Below are positions 33,704-43,633 of a stretch of 64,000 nucleotides of DNA, in pieces. Location: contig JAPLUR010000045.1 in the NCBI GenBank assembly GCA_026397505.1, forward strand, positions 1 to 64,000, given 5' to 3'. Each line of letters opens with the position of its first letter. The stretch's first letter is position 1. The notes below the pieces were generated by a model. That model was not told the DNA's origin and did not search any database. It saw nothing but the letters and a program-made list of their open reading frames with translations. The position numbers and the translations under genes are program-made. Origin of the DNA: Candidatus Zixiibacteriota bacterium. GTDB lineage: Bacteria; Zixibacteria; MSB-5A5; GN15; PGXB01.

Positions 33704-34779
33704 CTAGCGACTATCCCCTTTCGTTTTGACAGGTTAAGCAATACGGCCACCGAGGCAATCGAAACCATCAGCGCCGAGCCGCCATACGAAAGCAGCGGCA
33801 GAGGAATACCGGTGGTCGGCAGAAGGGAGGTGACGACGGCGATATTGATCAGGATGGAAACCAGAAGCGAGAGCGTGACGCCCATGGCCAGCAGATATCC
33901 GAATCGATCCGGCTGATAAAGGGCAATCTTGATGCCGCGCCAGATGACGATGTAAAAAAGTATCAGAATTACCAGCAATCCGATAAATCCAAGCTCTTCG
34001 CCGATCGTTGCAAAAATGAAATCGGTATGGGGATAAGGGAGGAAAAAGAGCTTCTGTTTGCCGTTCCCCAGCCCGGCGCCGAAAAGATTTCCTGCGCCCA
34101 TACCGAGTACCGCCTGCTTGATATGATAACTTCCCTTAAGCGGATCAATGACCGCCGCAAGATAATCAATGACCCGTTCTCGCTTATAACCGAGCACAAA
34201 AACCATGAATGAGGTAAGTCCAGCCAGGGGAAGAATCAGCGCTCCGAGATGATAGAGCCTTACGCCGGCCAGGAAAAATACGGTCAGAACGGTCAGGCTG
34301 ATAGTCATGGCCGAACCCAGTCCCGGTTCGAGAATGATGAGGAGTAATCCGGCACCGACCAGCGGCGCATAAGGCAGCAGTATCTGTTTCCAATTGTCGA
34401 GATTTTTCTTCTTCTGCGACAGGGAAAAGGCCAGATAGAATATAACCACCAGTTTGAAGAATTCCGATGGTTGCACCGTGAACGGGCCGAAAAAAAGCCA
34501 CCGATGCGAGCCATTGCGGGCCGGCATGATGAATACCAGCGAAAGGAGGATAAGACACCCCAGCAGGAGCGGGACGGAAGCAATGGCATTCTTCTTGAGG
34601 TCGATTTTTGTGATACCCCAGGCAACGGCGACAGAGAGCAACAGCCAGAGCAATTGCCGCTGGAGGAAATAGAAATGAGAACCGAATCGATCCTGGGCCA
34701 GAATCGATGATGATGAGTACACCATCACCATCCCGACAATGGACAGAGCCACCGTACTATATAATAATTTCTTATCCAT
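33700..34779 (-). CDS. ftsW: SEDS peptidoglycan glycosyltransferase FtsW
   Basis: A 359-residue polytopic membrane protein with about ten hydrophobic helices. It polymerises lipid II with its partner FtsI. QPSEFFKLVVIFYLAF and LPTTGIPLPLLSYGGSAL are SEDS signatures, and the order murD-ftsW-murG supports FtsW over RodA. It lies six bases after murD. Confidence 0.96.
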   Translation of the reverse strand: MDKKLLYSTVALSIVGMVMVYSSSSILAQDRFGSHFYFLQRQLLWLLLSVAVAWGITKIDLKKNAIASVPLLLGCLILLSLVFIMPARNGSHRWLFFGPFTVQPSEFFKLVVIFYLAFSLSQKKKNLDNWKQILLPYAPLVGAGLLLIILEPGLGSAMTISLTVLTVFFLAGVRLYHLGALILPLAGLTSFMVFVLGYKRERVIDYLAAVIDPLKGSYHIKQAVLGMGAGNLFGAGLGNGKQKLFFLPYPHTDFIFATIGEELGFIGLLVILILFYIVIWRGIKIALYQPDRFGYLLAMGVTLSLLVSILINIAVVTSLLPTTGIPLPLLSYGGSALMVSIASVAVLLNLSKRKGIVAR

Positions 34780-34785
34780 TTTTAC

Positions 34786-36177
34786 TTATGAACCAAGCTT
34801 TACGGTCGTCTTTCCGTTGCTTCGCAGGGAGGCCACCACTTTCTTAAACACTTCTCCCCGGTGTTCGAAATTGTTGAACATATCAAAACTGGAGCAGGCG
34901 GGTGAGAGTAGTACTGTCTCGCCGGGCGAGGCAGCATCAAAAGCCTTTCTGACCGCTTCCTCCATGCTTTCCGCAAATTCTACGGGAAATTCCTTCCCCA
35001 GGACGTTGAAAATTTTTTCCCGTGCTTCGCCGATCAGTACTATTTCCTTGATCTTCCCCTTGCCGTAATCGACAATCGGCCGGTAGCTGCCGCCCTTGTC
35101 GCGCCCGCCCGCAATCAGGCAGACCGGCGTATCGATAGAGCGCAGGGCGTAGCAAACCGAATCGACATTGGTGGCCTTGGAATCGTTGATAAACCTGATC
35201 CCGGCTACCAACCCCGCATCCTCCATGCGGTGCGGCACACCGGGGAAAGTTCGAAGCGTTTCGGCAATGGCCGCAGGAGCGATACCGAGAAGCAGGCCGG
35301 CCAGGGCGGCCGCCGCCGCATTCTGCCGGTTATGCGGCCCGGGAATACGAATCTTATCAACTTCAATAATTTCATATTCATTCCCGCCCACCCTGCCGAC
35401 CAGTGTCCGTCCCCTCTGACAGACCCCGGTCGGCAGGGCACGGGCGGTGGAAAAATATATCCTCTGCGCTTTGCTTCCGATATGGTTCTTATCGATGACC
35501 GTGTCATCGGCATTCAAAATAAGGTAATCATTTGATGACTGATTTTCGGTGATACGATACTTGGCCTTCTTATAACCGTCAAAATCATCATAACGGTCAA
35601 GATGGTCCGGCGTCAGATTGAGAATCATGGCAATGTACGGTGCAAATTCCTCGATGGTCTCAAGCTGGAAATTGGAAATCTCGAGGACGGCGTAGCCATC
35701 GGGCGGAATATCCATTACAACCTCGGCAAAAGGACGCCCGATGTTGCCGCAGACGATACTGGTTATCCCGGCGGTACTTAATATGGCCCCGGTGAGACTG
35801 GTGGTTGTGGTCTTTCCGTTGGAGCCGGTGATGGCGATAATCCGGCCGCGGCAGAACCATGAGGCCAGTTCCACTTCCGAAAATACGGGTATGCCGGCGT
35901 CGGCGATATTTTTCATGATTGGAATAGTCCGGGGAACGCCGGGGGAAATTATAATGAAATCCGATTCCAGCAGGCGCTCGGTATGACCGCCGGTTTCGAA
36001 CTCCACGCCCAGTCCCTTAAGCTGTGCCAGTTCCGATGCGAGTTTCTCGGCCGTCTTGACATCTGACACAAACGAGGTGCCACCGTGCAGATGAATCAAT
36101 CGTGCCGCCGCCAATCCCGAACGGGCCATGCCGATAATGCCGATTGTTCTTCCTTTGATTCTTTCTTTTGTCGTCAT
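34786..36177 (-). CDS. murD: UDP-N-acetylmuramoylalanine--D-glutamate ligase
   Basis: A 463-residue ligase adding D-Glu. The start at 36177 (MTTKERIKGRTIGIIGMARS) overlaps the mraY stop as ATGA; a longer reading would intrude on mraY. ITGSNGKTTTTSLTGAIL is the ATP loop, LNLTPDHLDRYDDFDGY the catalytic region and FINDSKATNVDSV a C-terminal signature. Confidence 0.96.
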   Translation of the reverse strand: MTTKERIKGRTIGIIGMARSGLAAARLIHLHGGTSFVSDVKTAEKLASELAQLKGLGVEFETGGHTERLLESDFIIISPGVPRTIPIMKNIADAGIPVFSEVELASWFCRGRIIAITGSNGKTTTTSLTGAILSTAGITSIVCGNIGRPFAEVVMDIPPDGYAVLEISNFQLETIEEFAPYIAMILNLTPDHLDRYDDFDGYKKAKYRITENQSSNDYLILNADDTVIDKNHIGSKAQRIYFSTARALPTGVCQRGRTLVGRVGGNEYEIIEVDKIRIPGPHNRQNAAAAALAGLLLGIAPAAIAETLRTFPGVPHRMEDAGLVAGIRFINDSKATNVDSVCYALRSIDTPVCLIAGGRDKGGSYRPIVDYGKGKIKEIVLIGEAREKIFNVLGKEFPVEFAESMEEAVRKAFDAASPGETVLLSPACSSFDMFNNFEHRGEVFKKVVASLRSNGKTTVKLGS

Positions 36178-37262
36178 CTTATTTTCAAAGTCGACAGGGT
36201 TAATAGGGCAAACAGCGCCCCGATTATCCAAAATCGGATAACCACCTTTGATTCCGGCCAGCCGAGCAACTCGAAATGATGATGCAACGGCGCCATCTTG
36301 AATATTCTTTTCCCTCCGCGGTACTTATAGGAAAGGACCTGCAGAATAACGGAAAGAGTCTCAATGACAAACACCCCGCCGACAATAACCAGCAGAAGTT
36401 CCTTCTTAATCAAAATGGCGATCGCGCCCAGCACGCCGCCGAGCGTGAGAGCGCCGGTATCACCCATGAATACTTCCGCCGGATGGGTGTTAAACCAGAG
36501 AAATCCAATGGCCGCACCGATAGCGGCGCCGCAGTAAATGGCCATTTCGCCGGCTCCGGGGATATATTCGATCTGCAGGTAATTGGAGAAGTCGGCGCGA
36601 CCCGCAACATAGGTAAATCCGGCTAAGGCCACAAAACATAATCCGGTCAGTCCGATCGCCAGACCGTCAAGACCGTCGGTAAGATTGACGGCGTTGGAGG
36701 AGGCGGTAATAACAACGACTATGAACGGAATGTAAAGAATACCCAGTGAGAGGACATAATTTTTGAAAAAGGGAATGCCGGTCGTACCGTCATAAAGCGA
36801 ATTGGGCGGCAGAAAAGTGAGAACCAATCCGAAAACCAGACCAAGCCCTATCTGCCCGATAAGTTTCTTCCGTCCCACCATACCTTTCTTCTGATGCTTG
36901 ACCGCTTTGAGATAGTCATCCATGAAACCGATCAACCCCAGCCAGAATGTCACCAGCAGAATCATAAGTACAAAATAATTGGTCATGTCGGCCCAGAGGA
37001 CCGTGGGAATGATTATCGCCGCCAGGATAATTAACCCCCCCATTGTGGGCGTCCCCTGTTTGGAAAGGTGGGTCTGCGGACCATCGGTTCGAATCTCTTC
37101 CCTAATTTGGTACCGGCGCAGAAGTCTGATGAACAACGGTCCCAGGAAAAGCGCAATCAGAATGGCCGTTATGGTGGCGGCGGCGGTCCGGAACGTAATA
37201 TACCGAAAAAGATTGAATCCGGAAACATATCCGACCATATGGGTGAACAGATAGTACAGCAT
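36174..37262 (-). CDS. mraY: phospho-N-acetylmuramoyl-pentapeptide transferase
   Basis: A 362-residue integral membrane enzyme with about ten helices, forming lipid I from UDP-MurNAc-pentapeptide and undecaprenyl phosphate. QTHLSKQGTPTMGG is the cytoplasmic loop 1 signature, ASSNAVNLTDGLDGLA carries the catalytic Asp residues, and MAPLHHHFELLGWPESKVV is the C-terminal His motif. It lies two bases after murF. Confidence 0.98.
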   Translation of the reverse strand: MLYYLFTHMVGYVSGFNLFRYITFRTAAATITAILIALFLGPLFIRLLRRYQIREEIRTDGPQTHLSKQGTPTMGGLIILAAIIIPTVLWADMTNYFVLMILLVTFWLGLIGFMDDYLKAVKHQKKGMVGRKKLIGQIGLGLVFGLVLTFLPPNSLYDGTTGIPFFKNYVLSLGILYIPFIVVVITASSNAVNLTDGLDGLAIGLTGLCFVALAGFTYVAGRADFSNYLQIEYIPGAGEMAIYCGAAIGAAIGFLWFNTHPAEVFMGDTGALTLGGVLGAIAILIKKELLLVIVGGVFVIETLSVILQVLSYKYRGGKRIFKMAPLHHHFELLGWPESKVVIRFWIIGALFALLTLSTLKIR

Positions 37263-37263
37263 C

Positions 37264-38676
37264 TCAATTCTGCCGGAAAGCCGTACCTTTCAACAGGGTT
37301 ATAATTTTTTCCAGACCGATTCCACGCGAAGCCTTAAGATAGACTATGTCTCCCCTCATGACATTATCCACCAAATAAGCCCCGGCTTCCTCGGTACCGG
37401 AGAAATGTTTTATTCTTTTGGCATCATACCCGTTCTCCACCGCCGCCTGGCGCATCGACTCCGAATGCGGCCCCACCGCCACGACCATATCAAAGTGCAG
37501 ACGAGCCAGCAATATTCCGATTTCCCGATGATATTCCTCCGACCGTTCGCCCAGCTCGAGCATATCGCCCACAACGACGATATTTGTCCGACCCTGCATG
37601 GCGGGATGTTCGAGATAGCGTCGTAGCGACTCCAAACCGGACTCCATGGAGGCGGGATTGGCGTTGTAACAGTCGGCAATGAGAGTCAGACCGTTGATAT
37701 TTGCGATTTCACCCCGGTAGGGTGCAAATCGATATTCGATATTATCAAGTTCAGAGGCCTTTATATTCAATCCCAGTACTTTGCAGACGGCGTATCCGGC
37801 CAGAAGATTATAGGCCTGATGCTCCCCAAACAGTTTTATGGTTATGCGGCTGCCGTCGATTTCGATAATCGGAAAACCGTCATCGGAGATGCCGACCGCT
37901 TTGGCGGTGAAGTCGGCATTCGTCTCGATACCATAGGTGATAAAATTCCTTTTCCTTCGGGAGGCGGCTTTCATGAGCACCGGGAAATCTTTATTCAGGA
38001 TAACCGGTTTATCCTCTGAGAGCATGTCAACCAGTTCGAGCTTGGCTTCCGCAACTCCCTCAATAGTACCGAGTGTCTCCAGATGGGTCGGCCCAACATT
38101 GGTAATCAGGGCCAGGTCGGGCACCGCCATTTCGGCCAGACGGGTCATCTCACCGGGGACAGATATCCCCAGCTCAAACACGCCATACTTCGAGTTCTGC
38201 GGCATGGCGAATATCGCCAAAGGAAATCCAAAAAGATTATTAAGATTCCCCGAGGAACGATAGGTCAGCTTTTCCTTTGAGGCAATCATAGCATAGATAA
38301 ATTCTTTGGTCGTGGTTTTACCGTTCGAACCGGTGATGGCTATGAAACAGGCGGATAGCCTGCGGCGGTAACTTCTCGCCAGCTGCATCATCGATTCGTG
38401 CGTATTCTCCACGATCACGATCGGCACGGTATCTTTAATCGAGGGCAGGTCGGGGTAATCGCGCTGTATGAGCAAGCCCGCGCCGGTTCTTTTCAGGACA
38501 TCGTTGATGTACTTATGGCCGTCATCCTTTTCGCCCTTGACGGCGACAAACAGCTGCCGCTCGGCAATGGTTCGGCTGTCGATAGAAACACCCTCAAAGA
38601 CCGTGGTACCGAACCGGCTCTGCACCAGTTCTCCCTTAACTTCTTTTGCCAGTGTATAGAAATCCAACTTTATCAC
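37264..38676 (-). CDS. murF: UDP-MurNAc-tripeptide--D-Ala-D-Ala ligase
   Basis: A 470-residue ligase completing the pentapeptide. FIAITGSNGKTTTKEF is the ATP loop, NLNNLFGFPLAIF and NVGPTHLETLGTIEGVAEAK are MurF signatures, and LIADCYNANPASMESGLESL begins the C-terminal domain. The D-Ala-D-Ala supplier ddl is not in this cluster. Confidence 0.97.
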   Translation of the reverse strand: MIKLDFYTLAKEVKGELVQSRFGTTVFEGVSIDSRTIAERQLFVAVKGEKDDGHKYINDVLKRTGAGLLIQRDYPDLPSIKDTVPIVIVENTHESMMQLARSYRRRLSACFIAITGSNGKTTTKEFIYAMIASKEKLTYRSSGNLNNLFGFPLAIFAMPQNSKYGVFELGISVPGEMTRLAEMAVPDLALITNVGPTHLETLGTIEGVAEAKLELVDMLSEDKPVILNKDFPVLMKAASRRKRNFITYGIETNADFTAKAVGISDDGFPIIEIDGSRITIKLFGEHQAYNLLAGYAVCKVLGLNIKASELDNIEYRFAPYRGEIANINGLTLIADCYNANPASMESGLESLRRYLEHPAMQGRTNIVVVGDMLELGERSEEYHREIGILLARLHFDMVVAVGPHSESMRQAAVENGYDAKRIKHFSGTEEAGAYLVDNVMRGDIVYLKASRGIGLEKIITLLKGTAFRQN

Positions 38677-38681
38677 CCTAT

Positions 38682-40151
38682 TTACGCCTTCTTATATCCC
38701 CGCTCTTCCAGAGCGCGGCTGACCTCAAGCGTGTCATCAAAGGGATATTTCTTGAGTCCAATCTCCTGATAATCCTCGGCCCCTTTTCCGGCCAGAAGGA
38801 CGGTATCGTTTTCGCGGGCCTCTTTGATTATTTCGCGAATTGCCTCCCGCCGGTCAGGGACGATTTTATAATTATTTCCGGACATGCCGGGCAATATGTC
38901 ATCAATGATCTTGAATGGGTCTTCGCTCCGGGGATTATCAGACGTGACTATCGCGAGATCCGAATATTTCGAAGCCATCTGTCCCATCAGAGGCCGTTTC
39001 CCCCGGTCACGGTCGCCGCCACAGCCGAAAAGAAGCAGCAGCCGCCCGGAGGTTATTTCGCGGGCCGACTGGCACAGTCTCTCAATGGCACCGGGGGTGT
39101 GTGCGTAATCGACCAGCACCGTGAAGAGCTGACCCCTATCAACCGGGCGGAACCGCCCCGGGACCGGTTCGGCGGTCTCGAGTGCTTTAACAATGATATC
39201 CGGATCGATTTTCAGGGCAAGGCCGGTCGCGGCGGCACCGGCGGCATTGGAAAGATTGTACCGCCCAAGCAGCCGTATACTCACCGTCCGGCTCCCGGCC
39301 GGAGTTACCAACTCAAAAGTTGTTTTATTCGTCCCGAGGCGGGGCGAATGTACCATCACATCAGCCTTATTGCCGTTGGCCGAATATGTAATCACCGGGC
39401 AATCGGCATCTTTTATGAATCCCTTAAACTCCGGGACATCGACATTTATTACAGCATGCTTATGCTTTCCGGTAAGTTTTTTCAAAAACAATTTTTTTGC
39501 CGCCAGATATTCTTCCATAGTATTATGGAAATCAAGATGGTCGCGGCTGAAAGTCGTAAACAGGCCGACCTCAAACTCAATATTTTCCACCCGGCTCAGG
39601 ACCAGCGCATGCGAGGAAACCTCCACCACCGCATGCGTACACTCTGCTTCTTTCATTTCACGCAGAAACCGCTGTACTTCCAGCGATTCGGGCGTTGTTC
39701 TTTCGGCTCTGTAAGTCTCTTTTCCGATATCATAAACAAGGGAGTTAAGCATGCCGGTTTTATTCCCGGAAACATCGAGAATATGCTTTATAAGATAGAC
39801 GGAAGTACTCTTGCCGTTGGTGCCGGTCACACCCACGATAAACAGGCTCTTCCCGGGATATCCATAGAAAGAAGCGGCGGTATCGGCAAGAGCTTTCCGG
39901 GCGGAGGTGACGACAATTATCGGTACATCGGCATTGACCGGCTGGTCCGAGATTATCGCCACCGCGCCGTTCTTAATGGCATCACTCACAAACTTCTTGC
40001 CGTCGGTCTTGTATCCGGTGACAGCGACAAATACCATCCCCGGTTTTATGCGCCGGGAGTCGTAATCGATGCCGGTCACGGGTAGATCATCACGACCGAT
40101 CAAGCGGTAGTTTTCCAGCGGTCTAATTAGATTTTTTAACAGTATCTTCAT
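38682..40151 (-). CDS. murE: UDP-MurNAc-L-Ala-D-Glu--meso-diaminopimelate ligase
   Basis: A 489-residue ligase. VGVTGTNGKSTSVYLIKHI is the ATP loop and TTPESLEVQRFL a family motif. DNPRSEDP is the DNPR-type motif associated with meso-diaminopimelate instead of lysine, implying a DAP-type wall. The N terminus overlaps the ftsI 3' end by 29 bases. Confidence 0.95.
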   Translation of the reverse strand: MKILLKNLIRPLENYRLIGRDDLPVTGIDYDSRRIKPGMVFVAVTGYKTDGKKFVSDAIKNGAVAIISDQPVNADVPIIVVTSARKALADTAASFYGYPGKSLFIVGVTGTNGKSTSVYLIKHILDVSGNKTGMLNSLVYDIGKETYRAERTTPESLEVQRFLREMKEAECTHAVVEVSSHALVLSRVENIEFEVGLFTTFSRDHLDFHNTMEEYLAAKKLFLKKLTGKHKHAVINVDVPEFKGFIKDADCPVITYSANGNKADVMVHSPRLGTNKTTFELVTPAGSRTVSIRLLGRYNLSNAAGAAATGLALKIDPDIIVKALETAEPVPGRFRPVDRGQLFTVLVDYAHTPGAIERLCQSAREITSGRLLLLFGCGGDRDRGKRPLMGQMASKYSDLAIVTSDNPRSEDPFKIIDDILPGMSGNNYKIVPDRREAIREIIKEARENDTVLLAGKGAEDYQEIGLKKYPFDDTLEVSRALEERGYKKA

Positions 40152-42234
40152 CTATGCTTCCCCGCCCGCAGATAAGGCGGCATACGGCTTTTTTATCAAC
40201 TAAGGCGCCGGGAAGGGGCGTCTGACTATCGACAATTCCGCTTCCCTCAATTTCAAATTCCAGTCCCTGAAAATTCAGCAATGATATGGCGGTGCGGAGG
40301 TTCAGTCCGGTCAAGTCAACCATTGCCAACGAATCCAGTTCCGATTCTTCCACCAGCACGACGACTTTTCCACTTCCGGGAATCTTGCGGCCTGAGGCCG
40401 GATACTGCCAGGCGATGATGCCATGTTTTGCATTGCAGACCAAATCCATGCCCAATCTCCTGGCCATGGTCTGGGCCAGCGTCACCTCGCGCCCGGTAAA
40501 ATCGGGGATGACATTCAGATCCGTCTGATCCGTAACAGCTATGACTTTCGGCGCCGCCGCGACCCGGTCCGGATTGGCGGCAACATATCTCTCGGCGATA
40601 TTCCTGAATGCCGGGCCGGAGGTATATCCTCCATAGTGAATCGGTTCCGGCTGATGCAGGACAATTACCCCGGCGACCTTGGGATCCTCCGCCGGGAAAT
40701 ACCCCATGAATGATGCGACAAATTTATTTTTCTTATATCCGCCGCCGCCAAGTGTGGCCACCTCAGCCGTGCCGGTTTTTCCCGCAATCGCCACGGATTT
40801 GGATTTCACCGGCGTGCCGGTTCCCCGCTCGACCACCCCGACCAGAAACTCGCGAAGGATTCGGGCGCTTTCGGGTTTCACCACATTAGCGATGACCTCC
40901 GGATGGTATTCTTTGAGCGGTTTTCCTTGGCTGTCAAGAATTGCCTTAATCACCCGGGGACGATACAATTTCCCGCCGTTGGCCACGGCCGCCATGCCTG
41001 TCGCCAGTTGAAGAGCGGTTACGGAAACCGAATGCCCCATCGCCAGTGCGGCCACATTATAGTCCGACCATTTGCCGGGATTGCCGATCGATCCGGAGGC
41101 TTCGCCGGGCAGGCCGACAAAGTACCTTTGCCCGAACCCGAAACGATGCGCCCCCTCGCTCAATTTTTTCCCGCCGATGCGCAGCGCCATCTTGGCGGTG
41201 CCGATATTGCTCGACTTCTCAATAACCTCCTGGAAGGTGAGAAAGCCATGACGATGGTCATCATGAAGCACTCGCGGCCCGCATTTCCAGGCGCCGTTTT
41301 CGCAGTAGACCTGATCGGTCGGGCGGGCTTTATTTTCATCCAGAATCGCAGCGGCGGTGAAGACCTTAAAAACGGAACCGGGCTCAAAGGCGTTGCTGGC
41401 CGCGCGAAGTTTGATGGGATCATTCTTGCCGTCCGCCACGCAATCAGCCGCGGCCAGGATTTCCCCGGTTCGGCAATCGATAAAAATGGCCGTTCCCTCA
41501 AGGGCCTTGAATTTTTCCACCGCCGCTTTCAACTCTTCCTCGACGATTTCCTGAAAGTTCCAGTCGATGGTCAGGATGATTGAATTTCCTCTGACCGGGG
41601 CCACCAGTGGGAGTTCTCTTATGCGATAAGTATTCCTCTGCCCATCGCGAAGGTAATCGATCAGGCCGGGCTTACCGGTCAACACGGAATCGTAACTGTA
41701 CTCCAGACCGGCTATCCCCCGCCCATCAACATCGGTGAAACCAACCAGTTGCTGTCCCACTCCCCAGAGGGGATAGCTGCGCTTGGTTCCTTTGGTAATA
41801 AACAATCCCGGGATATTATCATCCTTCACTTTTTCCGCCAGAGCATCAGGTAAATCCCTGTCAACTGGACGCGATTTCCCCGCCTGAAGATTATATTTCC
41901 CGGCCGCATATCCGCGAGACTTGCCAAGAAGCTTATCAAGGTAGGCATTGATGCGTTTGACGGCAGCCTGATCTTCCGGGTCGGCTATCAGAATATTCTT
42001 GAAAACATTTATGGCCAGTTCCTTGCCGGTACGGTCATAAATAATTCCCCGGTCAGCCTCAATTTCCCTCTTGCCCAGGGTTTGACGGCGGGCTTTATCG
42101 GTATATTCACTTCCGTGAACCAGCTGTATCTGTACCAATCGTCCCACCAGTACCAGCCAGAGCAAAGTCGCCAGGACACCCAGGAGAATCAATCTTTTCT
42201 TCTTGATATCAATTTCCGTTGGTATCAAAGACAT
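40123..42234 (-). CDS. ftsI: division transpeptidase FtsI (PBP3) with PASTA domains
   Basis: A 703-residue class B penicillin-binding protein: one N-terminal transmembrane helix (about 13-33), dimerisation domain (ADRGIIYDRTGKELA), transpeptidase with SxxK (EPGSVFKVFTA), SxN (EKSSNIGTAKMA) and KTGT (AGKTGTAEV), then two C-terminal PASTA modules (VIPDFTGREVTLAQTMARR; MVDLTGLNLRTAISLLNFQ). PASTA modules on FtsI/SpoVD-type proteins are common outside Proteobacteria and make the protein longer than E. coli FtsI. It overlaps ftsL by 26 bases. Confidence 0.95.
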   Translation of the reverse strand: MSLIPTEIDIKKKRLILLGVLATLLWLVLVGRLVQIQLVHGSEYTDKARRQTLGKREIEADRGIIYDRTGKELAINVFKNILIADPEDQAAVKRINAYLDKLLGKSRGYAAGKYNLQAGKSRPVDRDLPDALAEKVKDDNIPGLFITKGTKRSYPLWGVGQQLVGFTDVDGRGIAGLEYSYDSVLTGKPGLIDYLRDGQRNTYRIRELPLVAPVRGNSIILTIDWNFQEIVEEELKAAVEKFKALEGTAIFIDCRTGEILAAADCVADGKNDPIKLRAASNAFEPGSVFKVFTAAAILDENKARPTDQVYCENGAWKCGPRVLHDDHRHGFLTFQEVIEKSSNIGTAKMALRIGGKKLSEGAHRFGFGQRYFVGLPGEASGSIGNPGKWSDYNVAALAMGHSVSVTALQLATGMAAVANGGKLYRPRVIKAILDSQGKPLKEYHPEVIANVVKPESARILREFLVGVVERGTGTPVKSKSVAIAGKTGTAEVATLGGGGYKKNKFVASFMGYFPAEDPKVAGVIVLHQPEPIHYGGYTSGPAFRNIAERYVAANPDRVAAAPKVIAVTDQTDLNVIPDFTGREVTLAQTMARRLGMDLVCNAKHGIIAWQYPASGRKIPGSGKVVVLVEESELDSLAMVDLTGLNLRTAISLLNFQGLEFEIEGSGIVDSQTPLPGALVDKKAVCRLICGRGSIDEDTVKKSN

Positions 42235-42673
42235 TTGTCGTATCCGCCTTACTTTCGGTTAGGACCGGAAGGTTATCCGCCAGTTTGCGCAGGGAGAGGA
42301 CCACATTATCAAGAGCGTCCCGTTTGACTTCCGGTTTATTCATCACCAGCGTGTACATATTTTCCGCCTTGGTTCGACCCAGACCCAGTTCTCGAGCGGC
42401 AACCTCTTCGACCCGCGAGAGGCGCGAAAGGTCGGCAATCTCGGCATTGGTTTTCTTCAGCAGGTCATCAAGATTAGCGCTCTCCTTTTCCAACCGGGAA
42501 ACCTCATTTACCAGGCCAAAAACATAGACCCTCTGCCAGACATGCAGACAGGCGAAGAGAATAATGGCCATAATAAAGAGGGACGGAATAAGCGCCCGCG
42601 AGGAAACCAATCTTCTCCCCAGTGACTTCTTATATCTATCAGTTGAACGGTGTCTCTGTAACGATATTTCCAT
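42209..42673 (-). CDS. ftsL: cell division protein FtsL-like
   Basis: About 154 residues: a basic cytoplasmic start, one transmembrane helix (about 31-50; LIPSLFIMAIILFACLHVW), then a leucine-zipper-like coiled coil (NEVSRLEKESANLDDLLKK) and a region with VEEVAARELGLGR, typical of FtsL/DivIC. Assignment relies on topology and position between rsmH and ftsI. The ATG at 42673 is preferred over a TTG two codons earlier. Confidence 0.85.
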   Translation of the reverse strand: MEISLQRHRSTDRYKKSLGRRLVSSRALIPSLFIMAIILFACLHVWQRVYVFGLVNEVSRLEKESANLDDLLKKTNAEIADLSRLSRVEEVAARELGLGRTKAENMYTLVMNKPEVKRDALDNVVLSLRKLADNLPVLTESKADTTNVFDTNGN

Positions 42674-42679
42674 TGGCAA

Positions 42680-43633
42680 CTATCCCAGTTTTTCCGCGGC
42701 CCGCAATCGAGCCGATTCCGCCCGGCGATTCTGTTTTATTTCCTCCACCCCGGGGCGCACCGCTTTTCGGGTGAGATTTTTCAGCGACGGTTTTTTCCCG
42801 CAGACGCAGACCGGGAAATTCGGCGGGCAGGTGCATCCGCGCACTTTTTCCGCTATGAATCGTTTCACGATGCGATCCTCCAACGAGTGGTAGGCAATGA
42901 CCACCAGTCGTCCCCCGACTCGGAGGAAATCAACCGCTTTCGGCAAAACGCCGGCGAGCTGCCCCAATTCATCATTGACCTCAATCCGGATCGCCTGAAA
43001 GATTCGGGCCAGCGAGGCGTTGCGTTCGCGAGACGGGAACAGCGGCTCCAAAATCCGGCGCAGTTGCCCGGTGCCCGTGATTCTTTCTCCGGTCCGCTCA
43101 TGGACAATCGCTGCGGCCGCCCGGCGGGCTCTCTTTTCCTCACCATATTTCTTGAAAAGAAGCGTTAGCTCCCTTTCCGAATAATTATTTATGATCTCCT
43201 CGGCCCCTGCGCCGGAGTCTTTCCCCATCCGCATATCGAGCGGCCCATCCTGCATAAAGGCAAACCCACGATATGGGGCATCCAGTTGATGGGAGGAGAG
43301 ACCCAGATCGAGAAGAATTCCATCGACTTGTTGCATTCCGATCGCTTCCGGGAGTTCGTCCACTCGGGCGAAACTCAGGTTAAAGAGTCGCTTTTTTTGC
43401 GGAATCGATTCTAGATTTTCCGAAGTGGCGGAAATTGCTTCTGGATCGCGATCCAGACCGACAAGAATGGCCTCCCGGGAAACGGCCCCGGCGAGATATT
43501 TCATGTGTCCCCCGCCGCCGCAGGTCAGATCCAAGTAGACACCATCAGGGCGGGTGACCAGAAGGCTCACCGTTTCCTCAACCAGCACCGGGAGGTGATA
43601 GGCTTCATTCTTTCTGCCAGTGGTTGATGTCAA
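42680..43633 (-). CDS. rsmH: 16S rRNA m4C1402 methyltransferase
   Basis: A 317-residue SAM-dependent methyltransferase (formerly MraW). YHLPVLVEETVSLL starts the family domain, LDLTCGGGGHMKYLAG is the SAM site, ILLDLGLSSHQLD is motif IV and IAYHSLEDRIVKRFI is a C-terminal signature. It overlaps mraZ by 29 bases. Confidence 0.97.
   Translation of the reverse strand: MTSTTGRKNEAYHLPVLVEETVSLLVTRPDGVYLDLTCGGGGHMKYLAGAVSREAILVGLDRDPEAISATSENLESIPQKKRLFNLSFARVDELPEAIGMQQVDGILLDLGLSSHQLDAPYRGFAFMQDGPLDMRMGKDSGAGAEEIINNYSERELTLLFKKYGEEKRARRAAAAIVHERTGERITGTGQLRRILEPLFPSRERNASLARIFQAIRIEVNDELGQLAGVLPKAVDFLRVGGRLVVIAYHSLEDRIVKRFIAEKVRGCTCPPNFPVCVCGKKPSLKNLTRKAVRPGVEEIKQNRRAESARLRAAEKLG

Noticed and set aside
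38646-40085. 479-residue plus-strand open frame
   Set aside because: It lies wholly opposite murE/murF, whose motifs are intact. Long antisense frames are common here because of G-N-C codon bias.
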